Positions 8,190 through 17,675 are shown, counted from the first letter of the stretch. The stretch is 64,000 nucleotides of DNA from Cellulomonas edaphi (GCF_030362815.1 NZ_JAUCGR010000001.1:550024-614023); one strand, 5' to 3'. Notes: generated by a model from the letters alone, not told the origin. Numbers and translations: made by a program.

Positions 8190-9419
8190 TCAGGCCCGCG
8201 CGATCATCGCCGCCACGCCGTCGAGGATCACGTGCGTGCCGAACGAGAGCCCCTCGGGCGCGGGGGCGGCGAACGCTCCGGCTCGTGCCGCCGCGACGAG
8301 TGCCGGATGCGTCCGCTCGTCGGCGAGCATGAGCACCAGCTCGTCGGGCGAGGGCGCTGCCTCGTCGGCGAGCGCCTGGCGCCGGTCGGCGATCGCCGTC
8401 GCCACCCGGGCCTCGTCGAGCATGTGCGCCGCGAGCGTGCCGACCACCCCGAGCCGGTCGGCCTCGGAGAGCGGCGTGCCGTCGAGCGCGGCCAGCATGG
8501 CCTCCATCCACGCGAGCCGGTTGGGCCCGAGCGCGTGCAGCACGGTCGTCGTGTGCGCGAGCCAGGGATGGGCCTGCACCACCGACCGCTGCTCCTCGAG
8601 CAGGAGCTCGAGGCGCGCGCGCCAGTCCCCCACCTCGGGCCCGACGCTCGGCGGCCGCCCACCGGCCTCGTCGGACATCAGGGCGAGCACCTCGTCCTTC
8701 GACGACACGTAGCGGTAGAGCGACATCGTGGTGAAACCGAGGGACTCGGCGAGCCGGGCCATCGAGACGGACCCGATGCCCTCGGTGTCGGCCAGGGCGA
8801 TGGCGGCGTGGGCGATCTGCTCGACGGTCAGGCCGGGCCGTGGCCCGCGTCGGCTCGGGGTCGGAGTACGCCACAGCACGGCCAGGTCGCGCGGTAGCCC
8901 GGCGATGTCGGGCGTGGGGACGTCGCCCGCACGCTCCGCGCCGATCCTCGCCTTCTCCGCCTCCCGCGCGGCGCGCTGCTGCGCGAGCGCGGCCGCCCGC
9001 TCGGCCTTGGCCGCCTCACGCATCGCCCGGCCGGCCTCGCGTGCCGCGTCGCGCGCCGCACGCTCGCGCTCCTTGCGGACGTTCTCCTCGGCGCGCGTCC
9101 GCTCGCGCTCCCGGCGCTCGGCGTCGCGGCGGGCGGCCTCGGCGACCTTCGCGGCGTCCTCGGTGCGCCGCTGCTCCTCGCGTCGGGCCTGCTCGGCGTC
9201 CTTCGCGCGTGTGCGCTCCGCCTTCTCGGCGTCGCGGCGCATGCGCTCGGCCTCCTTCTGCGCGGCGCGCTCGTCGCGCTCGCGGTCGCGACGCAACGCC
9301 TCCGCCTCGCGGCGGGCGTCCTCCGCCTCGCGGCGGGCGTCCTCCGCCTCCCGCCGCGCCCCGTCCGCGTCGCGCTGGCCCTGCGCCTCGTCCTCGTGCC
9401 CGATCTCCCGCTCGCCCAC
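8190..9419 (-). CDS. TetR-family regulator with long coiled-coil N-terminus
   Basis: 409 residues. A TetR HTH lies at about 195-245 (LTVEQIAHAAIALADTEGIG, then SVSMARLAESLGFTTMSLYRYV), followed by a tetracycline-repressor-type ligand domain. Residues 1 to about 170 are unlike normal TetR proteins: nearly pure Arg, Glu, Ala and Asp in heptad-like order (repeated RREAEDA, RRDAE, RAARDAAREA), predicting a long alpha-helical coiled coil. It includes near-identical 21-base DNA repeats around 9300-9360. GTG 9419 is chosen because GGAGG stands 4 bases upstream. It is divergent from an ABC exporter and presumably represses it and itself through the palindrome at 9448-9466. Confidence 0.88.
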   Translation of the reverse strand: MGEREIGHEDEAQGQRDADGARREAEDARREAEDARREAEALRRDRERDERAAQKEAERMRRDAEKAERTRAKDAEQARREEQRRTEDAAKVAEAARRDAERRERERTRAEENVRKERERAARDAAREAGRAMREAAKAERAAALAQQRAAREAEKARIGAERAGDVPTPDIAGLPRDLAVLWRTPTPSRRGPRPGLTVEQIAHAAIALADTEGIGSVSMARLAESLGFTTMSLYRYVSSKDEVLALMSDEAGGRPPSVGPEVGDWRARLELLLEEQRSVVQAHPWLAHTTTVLHALGPNRLAWMEAMLAALDGTPLSEADRLGVVGTLAAHMLDEARVATAIADRRQALADEAAPSPDELVLMLADERTHPALVAAARAGAFAAPAPEGLSFGTHVILDGVAAMIARA

Positions 9420-9447
9420 GGCACCTCCTTGACGGCCGATCTTAATA

Positions 9448-9466
9448 GTGTGTATGACATACACAC
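9448..9466. promoter_or_regulatory. Palindromic operator between tetR gene and ABC exporter
   Basis: Perfect inverted repeat GTGTGTATG-A-CATACACAC, 9-bp arms around one central base, in the 79-base divergent space between the regulator (start 9419) and the ATPase gene (start 9499). Size and location fit a TetR dimer site. It is far more AT-rich than its surroundings. Confidence 0.75.
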
Positions 9467-9498
9467 ACAGTTTACGGCATACGCAGAAGGGGAATCCG

Positions 9499-10416
9499 AT
9501 GACCGCTCCGATCATCGTCGCGAAGGGGCTGCGCAAGTCCTACGGCGGCGTCACCGTCCTGGACGGCCTCGACCTCGAGGTGGCGCGTGGCGAGGTGCTC
9601 GCTCTGCTCGGGCCCAACGGCGCGGGCAAGACGACCACCGTCCGCATCCTCGCCACGCTGCTGCGGCCCGACGCGGGGACCGTCACGGTCGCCGGCTACG
9701 ACGTCGTGCGCAGCCCCGGCCACGTACGCGCCGCGCTCAGCCTCACCGGCCAGTACGCCGCCGTCGACGAGCTGCTCACCGGCGCGGAGAACCTGGCGCT
9801 GATGGCTCGCCTCGCGCACCTGCCCCGCGCCGAGCGCCGCACCCGTCCGGGGGCCCTGCTCGAGCTCTTCGACCTCACCGGTGCCGCCGGACGGCCCGTC
9901 AAGACGTACTCGGGCGGCATGCGTCGTCGCCTCGACCTCGCGGCGAGCCTGCTCAGCCGCCCGCAGGTGCTGGTCCTCGACGAGCCCACCACGGGCCTCG
10001 ACCCACGCAGCCGCAACGACCTGTGGGCCGTGATCGGCGACGTCCAGCGCGCTGGCACCACGGTGCTGCTGACCACGCAGTACCTCGAGGAGGCCGACCG
10101 CCTCGCCGACCGGGTGGCCGTCATCGACCACGGCCGCGTCATCGCGAGCGGGACTGCGTCCGCCCTCAAGGCACAGGTGGGCGCCGCGCACGTCGAGCTG
10201 ACGACGCCCGAGGGAATCGAGCGGATCGAGACCGACGGCTCGGTGGGCGACGTGCGCCGGATCCTCGCCGACGTCGAGCGTCGCGGCCTGGACGTGACCG
10301 CGTGGGAGGTCCGGCGACCCACGCTCGACGACGTCTTCCTCACCCTGACCGGCCGGCCGTCGGTACCCGCCGGCGCACCCGCCACCGAGACCCGAGAGCT
10401 CCAGGAGACACGATGA
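9499..10416 (+). CDS. ABC exporter ATP-binding protein, DrrA type
   Basis: 305 residues. Walker A GPNGAGKTT, Q-loop region, ABC signature YSGGMRRRLDLA, Walker B VLVLDEPTTGLDPRS and the switch His region (TQYLEEADRLADRVAVIDHGR) are all present. A C-terminal extension of the DrrA/daunorubicin-resistance type follows (TLDDVFLTLTGRP). ATG 9499 follows AAGGGGAA. It energises export by the membrane partner encoded next, with which it overlaps (ATGA). Expression is likely controlled by the divergent TetR protein; substrate unknown. Confidence 0.93.
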   Translation: MTAPIIVAKGLRKSYGGVTVLDGLDLEVARGEVLALLGPNGAGKTTTVRILATLLRPDAGTVTVAGYDVVRSPGHVRAALSLTGQYAAVDELLTGAENLALMARLAHLPRAERRTRPGALLELFDLTGAAGRPVKTYSGGMRRRLDLAASLLSRPQVLVLDEPTTGLDPRSRNDLWAVIGDVQRAGTTVLLTTQYLEEADRLADRVAVIDHGRVIASGTASALKAQVGAAHVELTTPEGIERIETDGSVGDVRRILADVERRGLDVTAWEVRRPTLDDVFLTLTGRPSVPAGAPATETRELQETR

Positions 10417-11204
10417 CCACGCTCGACCTGACCCCCCGCACCGCCCAGTCGCCCACGGGCTCCCTCGGCGACACGGCCGCGCTCGTCGGCCGGTGCCTGC
10501 GCCGGTCCACCCGCCAGCTCGACACGCTTCTGCTGGCCGTGATGCTCCCGGTCATGCTGCTGCTGATGTTCGTCTACGTGTTCGGCGGGGCCCTCGACGC
10601 CGGCATGGAGTACATCGACTTCGTGGTCCCGGGCATCGTGCTGCTCACGGCGGGCTACGGCGCGGCGACCACCGCCGTGGACGTGGCGACCGACGTCACC
10701 GCGGGGATCATGGACCGGTTCCGCTCGATGCCTATCCGGGCCACGGGCGTCATGACCGGCCACGTGGTCGCGAGCATGGCGCGCAACGCCGTCTCGACGG
10801 CCCTCGTCGTCGGCATCGCGCTGCTGATCGGCTTCGACGCGCACGCCTCGCTCCTGGGGTGGGTCGCGGCGATCGGGCTCATCGCGCTGTACGTCGCCGC
10901 ACTCACCTGGATCGCCGTGGCCATCGGCGTCGTGGCGTCGGGGCCCGAGGCCGCGAGCGGGTTCACGTTCGCCATCCTCTTCATCCCCTACGTCTCCAGC
11001 GCGTTCGTCCCGGTCGAGTCGATGCCCTCGGCGCTGGAGCACGTGGCGCACGGGAACCCGGTCACGCCCGTGGCCGACACCCTGCGTGCCCTGCTGCTGG
11101 GGACGCCCGCCGGGTCGTCCGCCGGCGCGGCCATCGCATGGTGCGTCGGGCTGCTGCTGGTCGGCTGGGTCGCCGCCGGCCTGCTGTTCCGACGTCAGCG
11201 CTGA
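10413..11204 (+). CDS. ABC-2 type exporter permease, DrrB type
   Basis: 263 residues with about six membrane segments, starting LDTLLLAVMLPVMLLLMFVY. It shows the DrrB-like region around GIVLLTAGYGAATTAVDVATD followed by GIMDRFRSMPI, the coupling-helix motif that contacts the ATPase. ATG 10413 overlaps the stop codon of the ATPase gene by four bases, so the two are co-translated. The 3' end converges on hrpA with six bases between the stops. Confidence 0.93.
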   Translation: MTTLDLTPRTAQSPTGSLGDTAALVGRCLRRSTRQLDTLLLAVMLPVMLLLMFVYVFGGALDAGMEYIDFVVPGIVLLTAGYGAATTAVDVATDVTAGIMDRFRSMPIRATGVMTGHVVASMARNAVSTALVVGIALLIGFDAHASLLGWVAAIGLIALYVAALTWIAVAIGVVASGPEAASGFTFAILFIPYVSSAFVPVESMPSALEHVAHGNPVTPVADTLRALLLGTPAGSSAGAAIAWCVGLLLVGWVAAGLLFRRQR

Positions 11205-11210
11205 GGGGGC

Positions 11211-14200
11211 TCAGAGGGCCGCGATCGCCTTGCGGATGCGCGTCGGCGACACCGGCACGGGCGTGCCGAGCTGCTGGGCGAACAGGCTCACGCGCAGCTC
11301 CTCGACCAGCCAGCGGATCTCGTCGACCTTGGCAGGGTCGGCCCCCGGCCGGACGGACTCGAGCTGCTCGGCGGCGTCGCGCACCTGCCAGCCGAGGTCG
11401 GCGTCGCGCTGCGGGTTGTCCGCGGCCTTGGCCAGCCGGTACCGGGCCGCCCTCAGGTAGCGGGTGAGCTGCGGCAGGCGGGCGGCGCCGACGCGCGAGA
11501 CGAACCCGTCGTGGACCAGCCGCGCGGCCTGCGCGCGCACGTCCTGGGCGGTGGCCAGCAGCGCGAGGCTGGAGGCGCCGCGCAGGTCCACGTCGAGCTC
11601 GCGCCAGGCCGTCAGCACGGTGACGAGGGTGCCGACGAGGTCGTGCACCGCGTCCTCGAGCCCGTCCCGCACGGCGACCCGCAGGGCGGCGTAGGAGGCC
11701 GCGTCGCGGGCGGTGCGCTGCCCGACGAGCAGGTCGATGGCGGCCAGCTGCACGTCGGTCACGAGCGCGGAGGTGCTCGGGTACGGGCTCGCGGCCAGCG
11801 TGAGCGCCTGCGTGCCCGTCCATCGGGTGGTGACGCGGGCGGAGGGGAGCCCGACGTCGAGCAGCAGCAGCCGGCGCAGGCCCGCGCGGTGGGCGGCGGG
11901 CACGGCGGACTCGTCGGCCAGCGCACGCACGGACACGGAGCGGTCGGGCTCCTCGACCAGCGAGGGGAAGGCGCGCACGACGATGCCGCCGGGGCCGGCC
12001 GCCTCCAGGACGGCGGGAAGCTCCGGCAGATCGGCGGGCCATGTCGTCAGGCCCGTGCGGACCAGGTCGACGGCGGGGGCGGCGGTCGCGGATGCCGGGT
12101 CGGTCGCGCCCTGCGGACGTGGGGTCGGCACACGGGTTGCGGCCGGAGTGGCACCTGCGGCGGGCGCAGCGGTCAGCGCCTCGGCCATCGCGGCCTGGAC
12201 GGCCGTCCGCACGGCGTCGTCGACCGCGCGCTGCGCCCGGCTCGCGAGCCTGTCCTGCAGGACCGCGAGCTCCTTGCCCTCGTCGATCACGCCGCCCTTG
12301 TCCCCCACCACCCGGAACGTCATGCGCAGGTGGCTCGGCAGGCGGTCGTCCGCGAAGTCGTCCTCGGCCACCTCGACGTCGCGGAGCGCCCGCACGGCCG
12401 AGCGGAAGGCGTCGTGGAACGAGGGCGCCGAGTCGCCCGCCCGCACGGTGTCGATCCAGTCGGCCATGTGTTCGCGCACCCACGCGGCCACCTGGCGCGC
12501 GACGTCCGGCGCGGGGACGAGCTGCACGCGCACGGGCTTGGGCAGCGCGCGGATCGTGGCCGTGGTCAGCTCGTCGAGCAGGCCGGGCACCATCCAGCCG
12601 AACCCGTCGGCCTGCACGCGGGTGAGCTGACCGATCGGGATGTGCACCGTGACGCCGTCCGCCTCGGTGCCCGGCTGGAACTGGTAGGTCAGCGGCAGCG
12701 AGAGGTCACCCTGCGGCCAGCGCGACGGGAACGCCGACTCGTCGATCTGGGCCGCGTCGTCGGCCACCAGCAGCTCGCGGCTGAACGAGAGCAGGTCGGG
12801 GGTGGCGCGGCGGGCCACCTTCCACCACTGGTCGAAGTGCCGCGCGGAGACGACGTCGTCGGGCACGCGCTCGTCGTAGAAGTCGAACAGCACGTCGTCG
12901 TCCACCAGCAGGTCGCGACGGCGGGCCCGGGCCTCGAGCGCCTCGGCCTCGGCCAGCAGCCGGCGGTTCTCGTGGAAGAAGGCGTGGTGCGTGGTCCACT
13001 CGCCCTGTACCAGGGCGTGACGGATGAACAGCTCGCGCGCCTGGACCGGGTCCACCTGGGAGAACTGCACGCGGCGCTGCGCGACGATCGGGACGCCGTA
13101 GAGCAGCACCTTCTCGAACGCGGTCGCGGCGGCCTGACGCGTCGACCACGCGGGCTCGGAGTAGGTGCGCCGCACCAGGTGGGCGCCCACCTCCTCGGCC
13201 CACTCCGGCTGGATCCGGGCGGCGTCGCGGCCCCACAGGCGCGAGGTCTCGACGAGCTCGGCCGCCATGACCCACGCGGGCGGCTTGCGGCTCAGCCCCG
13301 AGCCGGGGAACAGCGCGAAGCGGGCGCCGCGCGCACCCAGGTACTCGTTGCGCGCCCGCCGGTCGGGTCGCTTGCCCTTCGACTGGCCACCGCGCGGCGC
13401 GGCGACCTCGGTGGCCTCCTGCATGCCGATGTGCGAGAGCAGGCCCGCAAGGATCGCGATGTGGATCCGGTCGCCGTCCCACGTGAGCGCGTGCTGGCCC
13501 GTGCGGACGGTGTCGTCCTGCGCCGGTTCCTCGGGCGCGCGCGGCGGGCCGACGACGATGTCGAGCGGCTTGGCGAGCTCGCGCAGCTGCGTCACGACGT
13601 CCTGCCACTCGCGGATCCGCAGGTAGTTGAGGTGCTCCGCGCGGCACATCCGGCGGAACGCGGAACCCGACAGGTTTCGCTGCTGGTCACGCAGGTAGTG
13701 CCAGAGGTTGAGGTACGCGAGGAGGTCGGAGGTCGGGTCGGCGAACCGGGCGTGCAGCTGGTCGGCCCGCTCGCGCTCCTCGGCCGGGCGCTCGCGCGGG
13801 TCCTGGATCGACAGCGCCGCGGCCACGATCATCACCTCGCGGGCCACGCCGCGCCGCCCGCCCTCGACGATCATCCGTGCCAGGCGCGGATCCATCGGCA
13901 GCTGGGCGAGGGCACGACCCGTCTGGGTCAGGCGCGTGGCGCCGTCGGCGGTGGCGAGCGCGCCCAGCTCGGTCAGCAGCTGGACGCCGTCACGCACCGA
14001 GCGGTCGTCGGGCGGGTCGACGAACGGGAAGTCGTTGACGTCCTCCGGCGTGGTCGCCACCCCGACGGCGATCATCTGCAGGATCACCGAGGCCAGCGAG
14101 GTCCGCAGGATCTCCGGCTCGGTGTACAGCGGCCGCGACTCGAAGTCCTCCTGCGAGTACAGCCGGATCGCGATGCCGTCCGCCACGCGGCCGCACCGGC

Positions 14201-15425
14201 CGGAGCGCTGGTTCGCCGACGCCTGGGAGATCGGCTCGATCGGCAGCCGCTGCACCTTGGTGGCCTTCGACCAGCGGCTGATGCGCGCGGTGCCGGGGTC
14301 GACGACGTAGCGGATGCCGGGCACCGTGAGCGAGGTCTCGGCGACGTTGGTGGACAGCACGACGCGCCGGTGCTGGTGCCGCTCGAACACCCGGTGCTGC
14401 TCAGCGGCGGACAACCGGCTGTACAACGGCAGCAGCTCGACGTGCTGCGGGTGCCGCGGGTCCGTGACGCGCGTGCCGAGCGATCCCCGCAGCGCGTCCT
14501 CGGCGTCGCGGATCTCGCGCTCGCCCGAGAAGAACACGAGGATGTCGCCGGGTCCCTCGGCCATCAACTCGTCGACCGCCTCGACCAGCGCGGTCGGCAG
14601 GTCACGGTCCTTCTGGCCCTTCATCGGTGCGCCGTCCGTGCCCAGCGCGTCGGGCGACAGGGGCCGGTAGCGGACCTCGACCGGGTAGGTGCGGCCGCTG
14701 ACCTCGATCACGGGCGCGGGCGCGCCGTCGGCATCCGCGAAGTGGGCCGCGAACCGCGCGGAGTCGATGGTGGCCGAGGTGATGACGACCTTGAGGTCCG
14801 GGCGTCGGGGCAGCAGCCGCGTGAGGTAGCCGAGGATGAAGTCGATGTTGAGCGAGCGCTCGTGGGCCTCGTCGATGATGAGGGTGTCGTACGCCCACAG
14901 CATCGGGTCGCGCTGGATCTGCGCGAGGAGAATGCCGTCCGTCATGACCTTGACCAGCGTCGAGTCCGACGACTGGTCGGTGAACCGCACCTGGTAGCCG
15001 ACGACCTCGCCCAGGGTCGTGCCGACCTCGTCGGCGATCCGCTCCGCGACGCTGCGCGCCGCGATGCGCCGCGGCTGCGTGTGGCCGATCTGCCCCGCCC
15101 GGCCGCGGCCGAGCTCGAGCGCGATCTTGGGCAGCTGCGTCGTCTTGCCCGAGCCGGTCTCGCCCGCGACGACCACGACCTGGTGCTCGCGGATGGCGGC
15201 CGCGATCTCGTCCCGCCGGGCACTGACCGGCAGCTGCTCCGGGAAGTGCAGCGGCGGCAGCTCGACGGCCGCGCGGCGCTGGGCGTCCCGCGCGCGACGA
15301 GCCTCGCGCTGCTCGTCGCTGGGTCCCTGCCGGCGAGCGGCCTGCCGCTCGGGGTGCCGCGGGCCCTTGGTCCGGCCGCGGCCACGGCGGCCCCCGGTGG
15401 CGGGGGGCGGCGGGGACGTGGTCAC
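11211..15425 (-). CDS. hrpA: ATP-dependent RNA helicase HrpA
   Basis: 1404 residues, the large DEAH-box helicase form. Near residue 90 is the Walker A AGETGSGKTTQLPK; motif II DEAHERSLNID is near 182; motif III is SATID; motif VI is QRSGRCGRVADG. The HA2/OB-fold region follows, then the long C-terminal DUF3418 domain typical of bacterial HrpA (SFPSRWPQGDLSLPLTYQF). GTG 15425 is preceded by GGGAGGA about nine bases upstream; the open frame continues to 15899 but without conserved sequence. HrpA rescues stalled ribosomes or unwinds structured mRNA. Confidence 0.95.
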   Translation of the reverse strand: MTTSPPPPATGGRRGRGRTKGPRHPERQAARRQGPSDEQREARRARDAQRRAAVELPPLHFPEQLPVSARRDEIAAAIREHQVVVVAGETGSGKTTQLPKIALELGRGRAGQIGHTQPRRIAARSVAERIADEVGTTLGEVVGYQVRFTDQSSDSTLVKVMTDGILLAQIQRDPMLWAYDTLIIDEAHERSLNIDFILGYLTRLLPRRPDLKVVITSATIDSARFAAHFADADGAPAPVIEVSGRTYPVEVRYRPLSPDALGTDGAPMKGQKDRDLPTALVEAVDELMAEGPGDILVFFSGEREIRDAEDALRGSLGTRVTDPRHPQHVELLPLYSRLSAAEQHRVFERHQHRRVVLSTNVAETSLTVPGIRYVVDPGTARISRWSKATKVQRLPIEPISQASANQRSGRCGRVADGIAIRLYSQEDFESRPLYTEPEILRTSLASVILQMIAVGVATTPEDVNDFPFVDPPDDRSVRDGVQLLTELGALATADGATRLTQTGRALAQLPMDPRLARMIVEGGRRGVAREVMIVAAALSIQDPRERPAEERERADQLHARFADPTSDLLAYLNLWHYLRDQQRNLSGSAFRRMCRAEHLNYLRIREWQDVVTQLRELAKPLDIVVGPPRAPEEPAQDDTVRTGQHALTWDGDRIHIAILAGLLSHIGMQEATEVAAPRGGQSKGKRPDRRARNEYLGARGARFALFPGSGLSRKPPAWVMAAELVETSRLWGRDAARIQPEWAEEVGAHLVRRTYSEPAWSTRQAAATAFEKVLLYGVPIVAQRRVQFSQVDPVQARELFIRHALVQGEWTTHHAFFHENRRLLAEAEALEARARRRDLLVDDDVLFDFYDERVPDDVVSARHFDQWWKVARRATPDLLSFSRELLVADDAAQIDESAFPSRWPQGDLSLPLTYQFQPGTEADGVTVHIPIGQLTRVQADGFGWMVPGLLDELTTATIRALPKPVRVQLVPAPDVARQVAAWVREHMADWIDTVRAGDSAPSFHDAFRSAVRALRDVEVAEDDFADDRLPSHLRMTFRVVGDKGGVIDEGKELAVLQDRLASRAQRAVDDAVRTAVQAAMAEALTAAPAAGATPAATRVPTPRPQGATDPASATAAPAVDLVRTGLTTWPADLPELPAVLEAAGPGGIVVRAFPSLVEEPDRSVSVRALADESAVPAAHRAGLRRLLLLDVGLPSARVTTRWTGTQALTLAASPYPSTSALVTDVQLAAIDLLVGQRTARDAASYAALRVAVRDGLEDAVHDLVGTLVTVLTAWRELDVDLRGASSLALLATAQDVRAQAARLVHDGFVSRVGAARLPQLTRYLRAARYRLAKAADNPQRDADLGWQVRDAAEQLESVRPGADPAKVDEIRWLVEELRVSLFAQQLGTPVPVSPTRIRKAIAAL

Positions 15426-15491
15426 GATCGTCCATCCTCCCAGGCCTCGCCGGTCCTCCGCGCCCTGAAAACATCCGGGCCCCGCTCGTCG

Positions 15492-15497
15492 TACGGT
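15492..15497 (+). promoter_or_regulatory. Leaderless -10 element of the YbaK gene
   Basis: TACGGT followed by exactly six bases and the GTG start at 15504. It lies in the 78-base divergent gap with hrpA. Confidence 0.5.
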
Positions 15498-15503
15498 GAC
15501 GGG

Positions 15504-15995
15504 GTGGACATCACGGAGGGTGAGCAGCGCGCGGTCGCGGCGCTGGACGCGAGCGGGCTGACGTACAGGCTGACCAGGCACGGGCGGGTGTCCTCGCTGG
15601 CGGAGGCCGCCGCGGCGCGCGGCGTGGAACCGGCGCGGATCGTGAAGACGATCGTGGTGCGGCGGGGCGAGGGGGACTACGTGTTCGTCCTGGTGCCGGG
15701 CGACCGGACCATCAGCTGGCCCAAGCTGCGCGAGCTGCTGGACGTCAACCGGATCTCCATGCCTGACGCGGCGGTGGCCAAGGACGTCACCGGCTACGAG
15801 CGGGGCACGATCACCCCGTTCGGTTCGCTGCACCCGTGGCCGGTCGTCGCGGACGCCCGGGTGCCGGGTGGCTACATCTCGATCGGCGCGGGAGCGCACG
15901 GCGTCTCGGCCGGGCTCGACGGGTCGGCCCTGGTGCGCGCGCTGGGTGCCACGGTCGCCGACGTCACCGACCCTGAGCCTGCGGCTGCGCCGTAG
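15504..15995 (+). CDS. YbaK-type aminoacyl-tRNA deacylase
   Basis: 163 residues of the YbaK/ProRS-INS superfamily, which hydrolyses mischarged tRNAs such as Cys-tRNA(Pro). Visible landmarks are the catalytic-lysine strand IVKTIVVR, DYVFVLVPGDRTISWPKL, and the C-terminal GYERGTITPFG plus GGYISIGAGAHGVS. GTG 15504 has no ribosome site but a -10 box six bases upstream, so it is probably leaderless. The exact editing specificity cannot be read from sequence. Confidence 0.88.
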   Translation: MDITEGEQRAVAALDASGLTYRLTRHGRVSSLAEAAAARGVEPARIVKTIVVRRGEGDYVFVLVPGDRTISWPKLRELLDVNRISMPDAAVAKDVTGYERGTITPFGSLHPWPVVADARVPGGYISIGAGAHGVSAGLDGSALVRALGATVADVTDPEPAAAP

Positions 15996-16127
15996 CCCTG
16001 GTCAGCCGGTCGATCTGCTCGGGAACGCCCCGTCCGTCCTGGTCGTTGGACCTCTCGACTGGCGTTCGGCGCAGACCGGCGTACCGTCAACGCGCCGGAA
16101 CCGGCGGACGACGACCGAGGAGTGCAT

Positions 16128-16463
16128 GTGATCGAGCTGGTTGCGGCGGGCAGCATCCGCGTGGAAGCCGCCCCGGACGTCACGGTCGTGCGCCTCGCGG
16201 GCGAGATCGACGCCGCACTGCGCGCGGAGGCGAGCGCGTGCATGGCCCTGGCCCTCACGAGCGAGCGGCCCGTGGTGATCGACGCCTCTGAGGCGACCTT
16301 CATCGACTCCTCCGGCATCGCGTTCGTGATGCAGCTGCACCACGCGGCGAGCGAGGCCGGCATCGACGTCAGCCTGCGCGATCCCCGCCGGGTGCTGCGC
16401 GAGGTGCTGGAGATCATCGGCTACTCCGACCAGCTGCGGGACGCGGACGCCTCGCTCTCCTGA
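16128..16463 (+). CDS. STAS-domain anti-sigma factor antagonist
   Basis: 111 residues forming a single SpoIIAA-like STAS fold. The phosphorylatable serine lies in ATFIDSSGIAFVMQL (Ser61/62). Such proteins, when dephosphorylated, bind an anti-sigma kinase and free its sigma factor. I prefer GTG 16128, seven bases after GAGG; the GTG at 16122 is too close to that site. A HATPase protein of the anti-sigma type is encoded at 49605-50012 but is far away, so partnership is only a possibility. Confidence 0.85.
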   Translation: MIELVAAGSIRVEAAPDVTVVRLAGEIDAALRAEASACMALALTSERPVVIDASEATFIDSSGIAFVMQLHHAASEAGIDVSLRDPRRVLREVLEIIGYSDQLRDADASLS

Positions 16464-16502
16464 CCCCCGGCCGGTCGCCGCCGGTCTGTCGGTGGCGCGG
16501 GT

Positions 16503-16508
16503 TACCGT
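16503..16508 (+). promoter_or_regulatory. Leaderless -10 element of sbcD
   Basis: TACCGT, six bases before ATG 16515; no ribosome site. Would drive sbcD-sbcC. Confidence 0.5.
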
Positions 16509-16514
16509 CCGACC

Positions 16515-17675
16515 ATGCGGTTCTTGCACACCTCCGACTGGCACCTGGGCCGGACGCTGCACGGGGTCGATCTCCTCGACCACCAGGCGGCGTATCTCGC
16601 GCACCTGGTCGAGGTGGTGCGCTCCGAGCGGGTCGACGCCGTGGTCGTCGCCGGCGACGTGTACGACCGTGCGATCCCGCCCGTGGAGGCGGTGACGCTG
16701 CTGTCCGAGACGCTGGCGCAGGTCGCCGAGCACGCCACGGTGGTGGTCACGTCCGGCAACCACGACTCGGCCACCCGGCTCGGTTTCGGGTCGGCCGTCA
16801 TGCGTGAGCGGGTGCGGCTGAGGACGCGCGTCGCGAGCCTGGCCCAGCCGGTGGAGCTGCCGGGCGACGTGCTCGTGTACGGCGTGCCGTACCTCGACCC
16901 GGACTCGGTGCGGCACGCGCTCGCGGACGACGAGGGCGCCGCTCCCGCGCGCTCGCACGAGGCCGTGACCACCGCGGCGATGGCGCGCATCCGTGCCGAC
17001 CTCGCCGCGCGCCCCGGCCGTCACCGCGCCGTGGTGGCGGCGCACGCGTTCGTCGTCGGCGGCGAGCCGTCCGAGTCGGAGCGGGACATCCGGGTGGGTG
17101 GCGTCGACCACGTGCCCGCCGGCGTGTTCGCGGGCGTCGACTACGTGGCCCTCGGTCACCTGCACGGCCCCCAGCGCGTGTCCGGCCCCCGGGGCACCAC
17201 GCTGCGCTACTCGGGGTCGCCGCTGGCCTACTCGTTCTCGGAGCAGCACCACAGCAAGTCCTCGGTGCTCGTGGACCTGACCGGTGGCACCGGTGGCGAG
17301 GTCCGCACCGAGCTGGTCGCTGCGCCCGTTCCCCGTCGGCTCGCCGACGTCACCGGGACGCTCGACGAGCTGCTGGGCGCGGCCGGCGAGCCGCACGTCG
17401 ACGCGTGGACCCGTGTCACCGTGACGGACGCGCACCGCCCCGCGGACCTGTACCGCCGCGTGCGCGACCGCTTTCCGCACGCCCTCGTGGTGCAGCACCG
17501 CGCCGAGTCGGCCGCCGGGCCTGCTCGGGCGGTGGCGGTCACGGCCGCGCACGACCCGGTCGCGGTCGGTGCCGACTTCGTGGAGCACGTGACCGGCCGC
17601 GTGGCGTCGTCGGACGAGCTCGCCGTGCTCCGTGCCGCGTACGAGCACGTGGCCGCGGCGGAGCGGAGCGCCTGA
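16515..17675 (+). CDS. sbcD: Exonuclease subunit SbcD (Mre11-like)
   Basis: 386 residues, the nuclease of the SbcCD complex that opens hairpins and protein-blocked DNA ends. All five metallophosphoesterase motifs are visible: TSDWHLG, VVAGDVYDR, VTSGNHDS, VVAAHAFV and LGHLHGPQ. A C-terminal capping domain follows. The start ATG has a -10 box six bases upstream rather than a ribosome site. The TGA overlaps the ATG of sbcC (TGATG), giving coupled synthesis of the two subunits. Confidence 0.96.
   Translation: MRFLHTSDWHLGRTLHGVDLLDHQAAYLAHLVEVVRSERVDAVVVAGDVYDRAIPPVEAVTLLSETLAQVAEHATVVVTSGNHDSATRLGFGSAVMRERVRLRTRVASLAQPVELPGDVLVYGVPYLDPDSVRHALADDEGAAPARSHEAVTTAAMARIRADLAARPGRHRAVVAAHAFVVGGEPSESERDIRVGGVDHVPAGVFAGVDYVALGHLHGPQRVSGPRGTTLRYSGSPLAYSFSEQHHSKSSVLVDLTGGTGGEVRTELVAAPVPRRLADVTGTLDELLGAAGEPHVDAWTRVTVTDAHRPADLYRRVRDRFPHALVVQHRAESAAGPARAVAVTAAHDPVAVGADFVEHVTGRVASSDELAVLRAAYEHVAAAERSA

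Noticed and set aside
11511-15995. A 1494-codon open frame antisense to hrpA, and similar long antisense frames over metE, sbcC and the giant genes
   Set aside because: These are stop-free shadows caused by extreme GC at third positions. Their translations are Arg/Gly/Ala/Asp-rich without any family motif, while the opposite strand has clear conserved genes.
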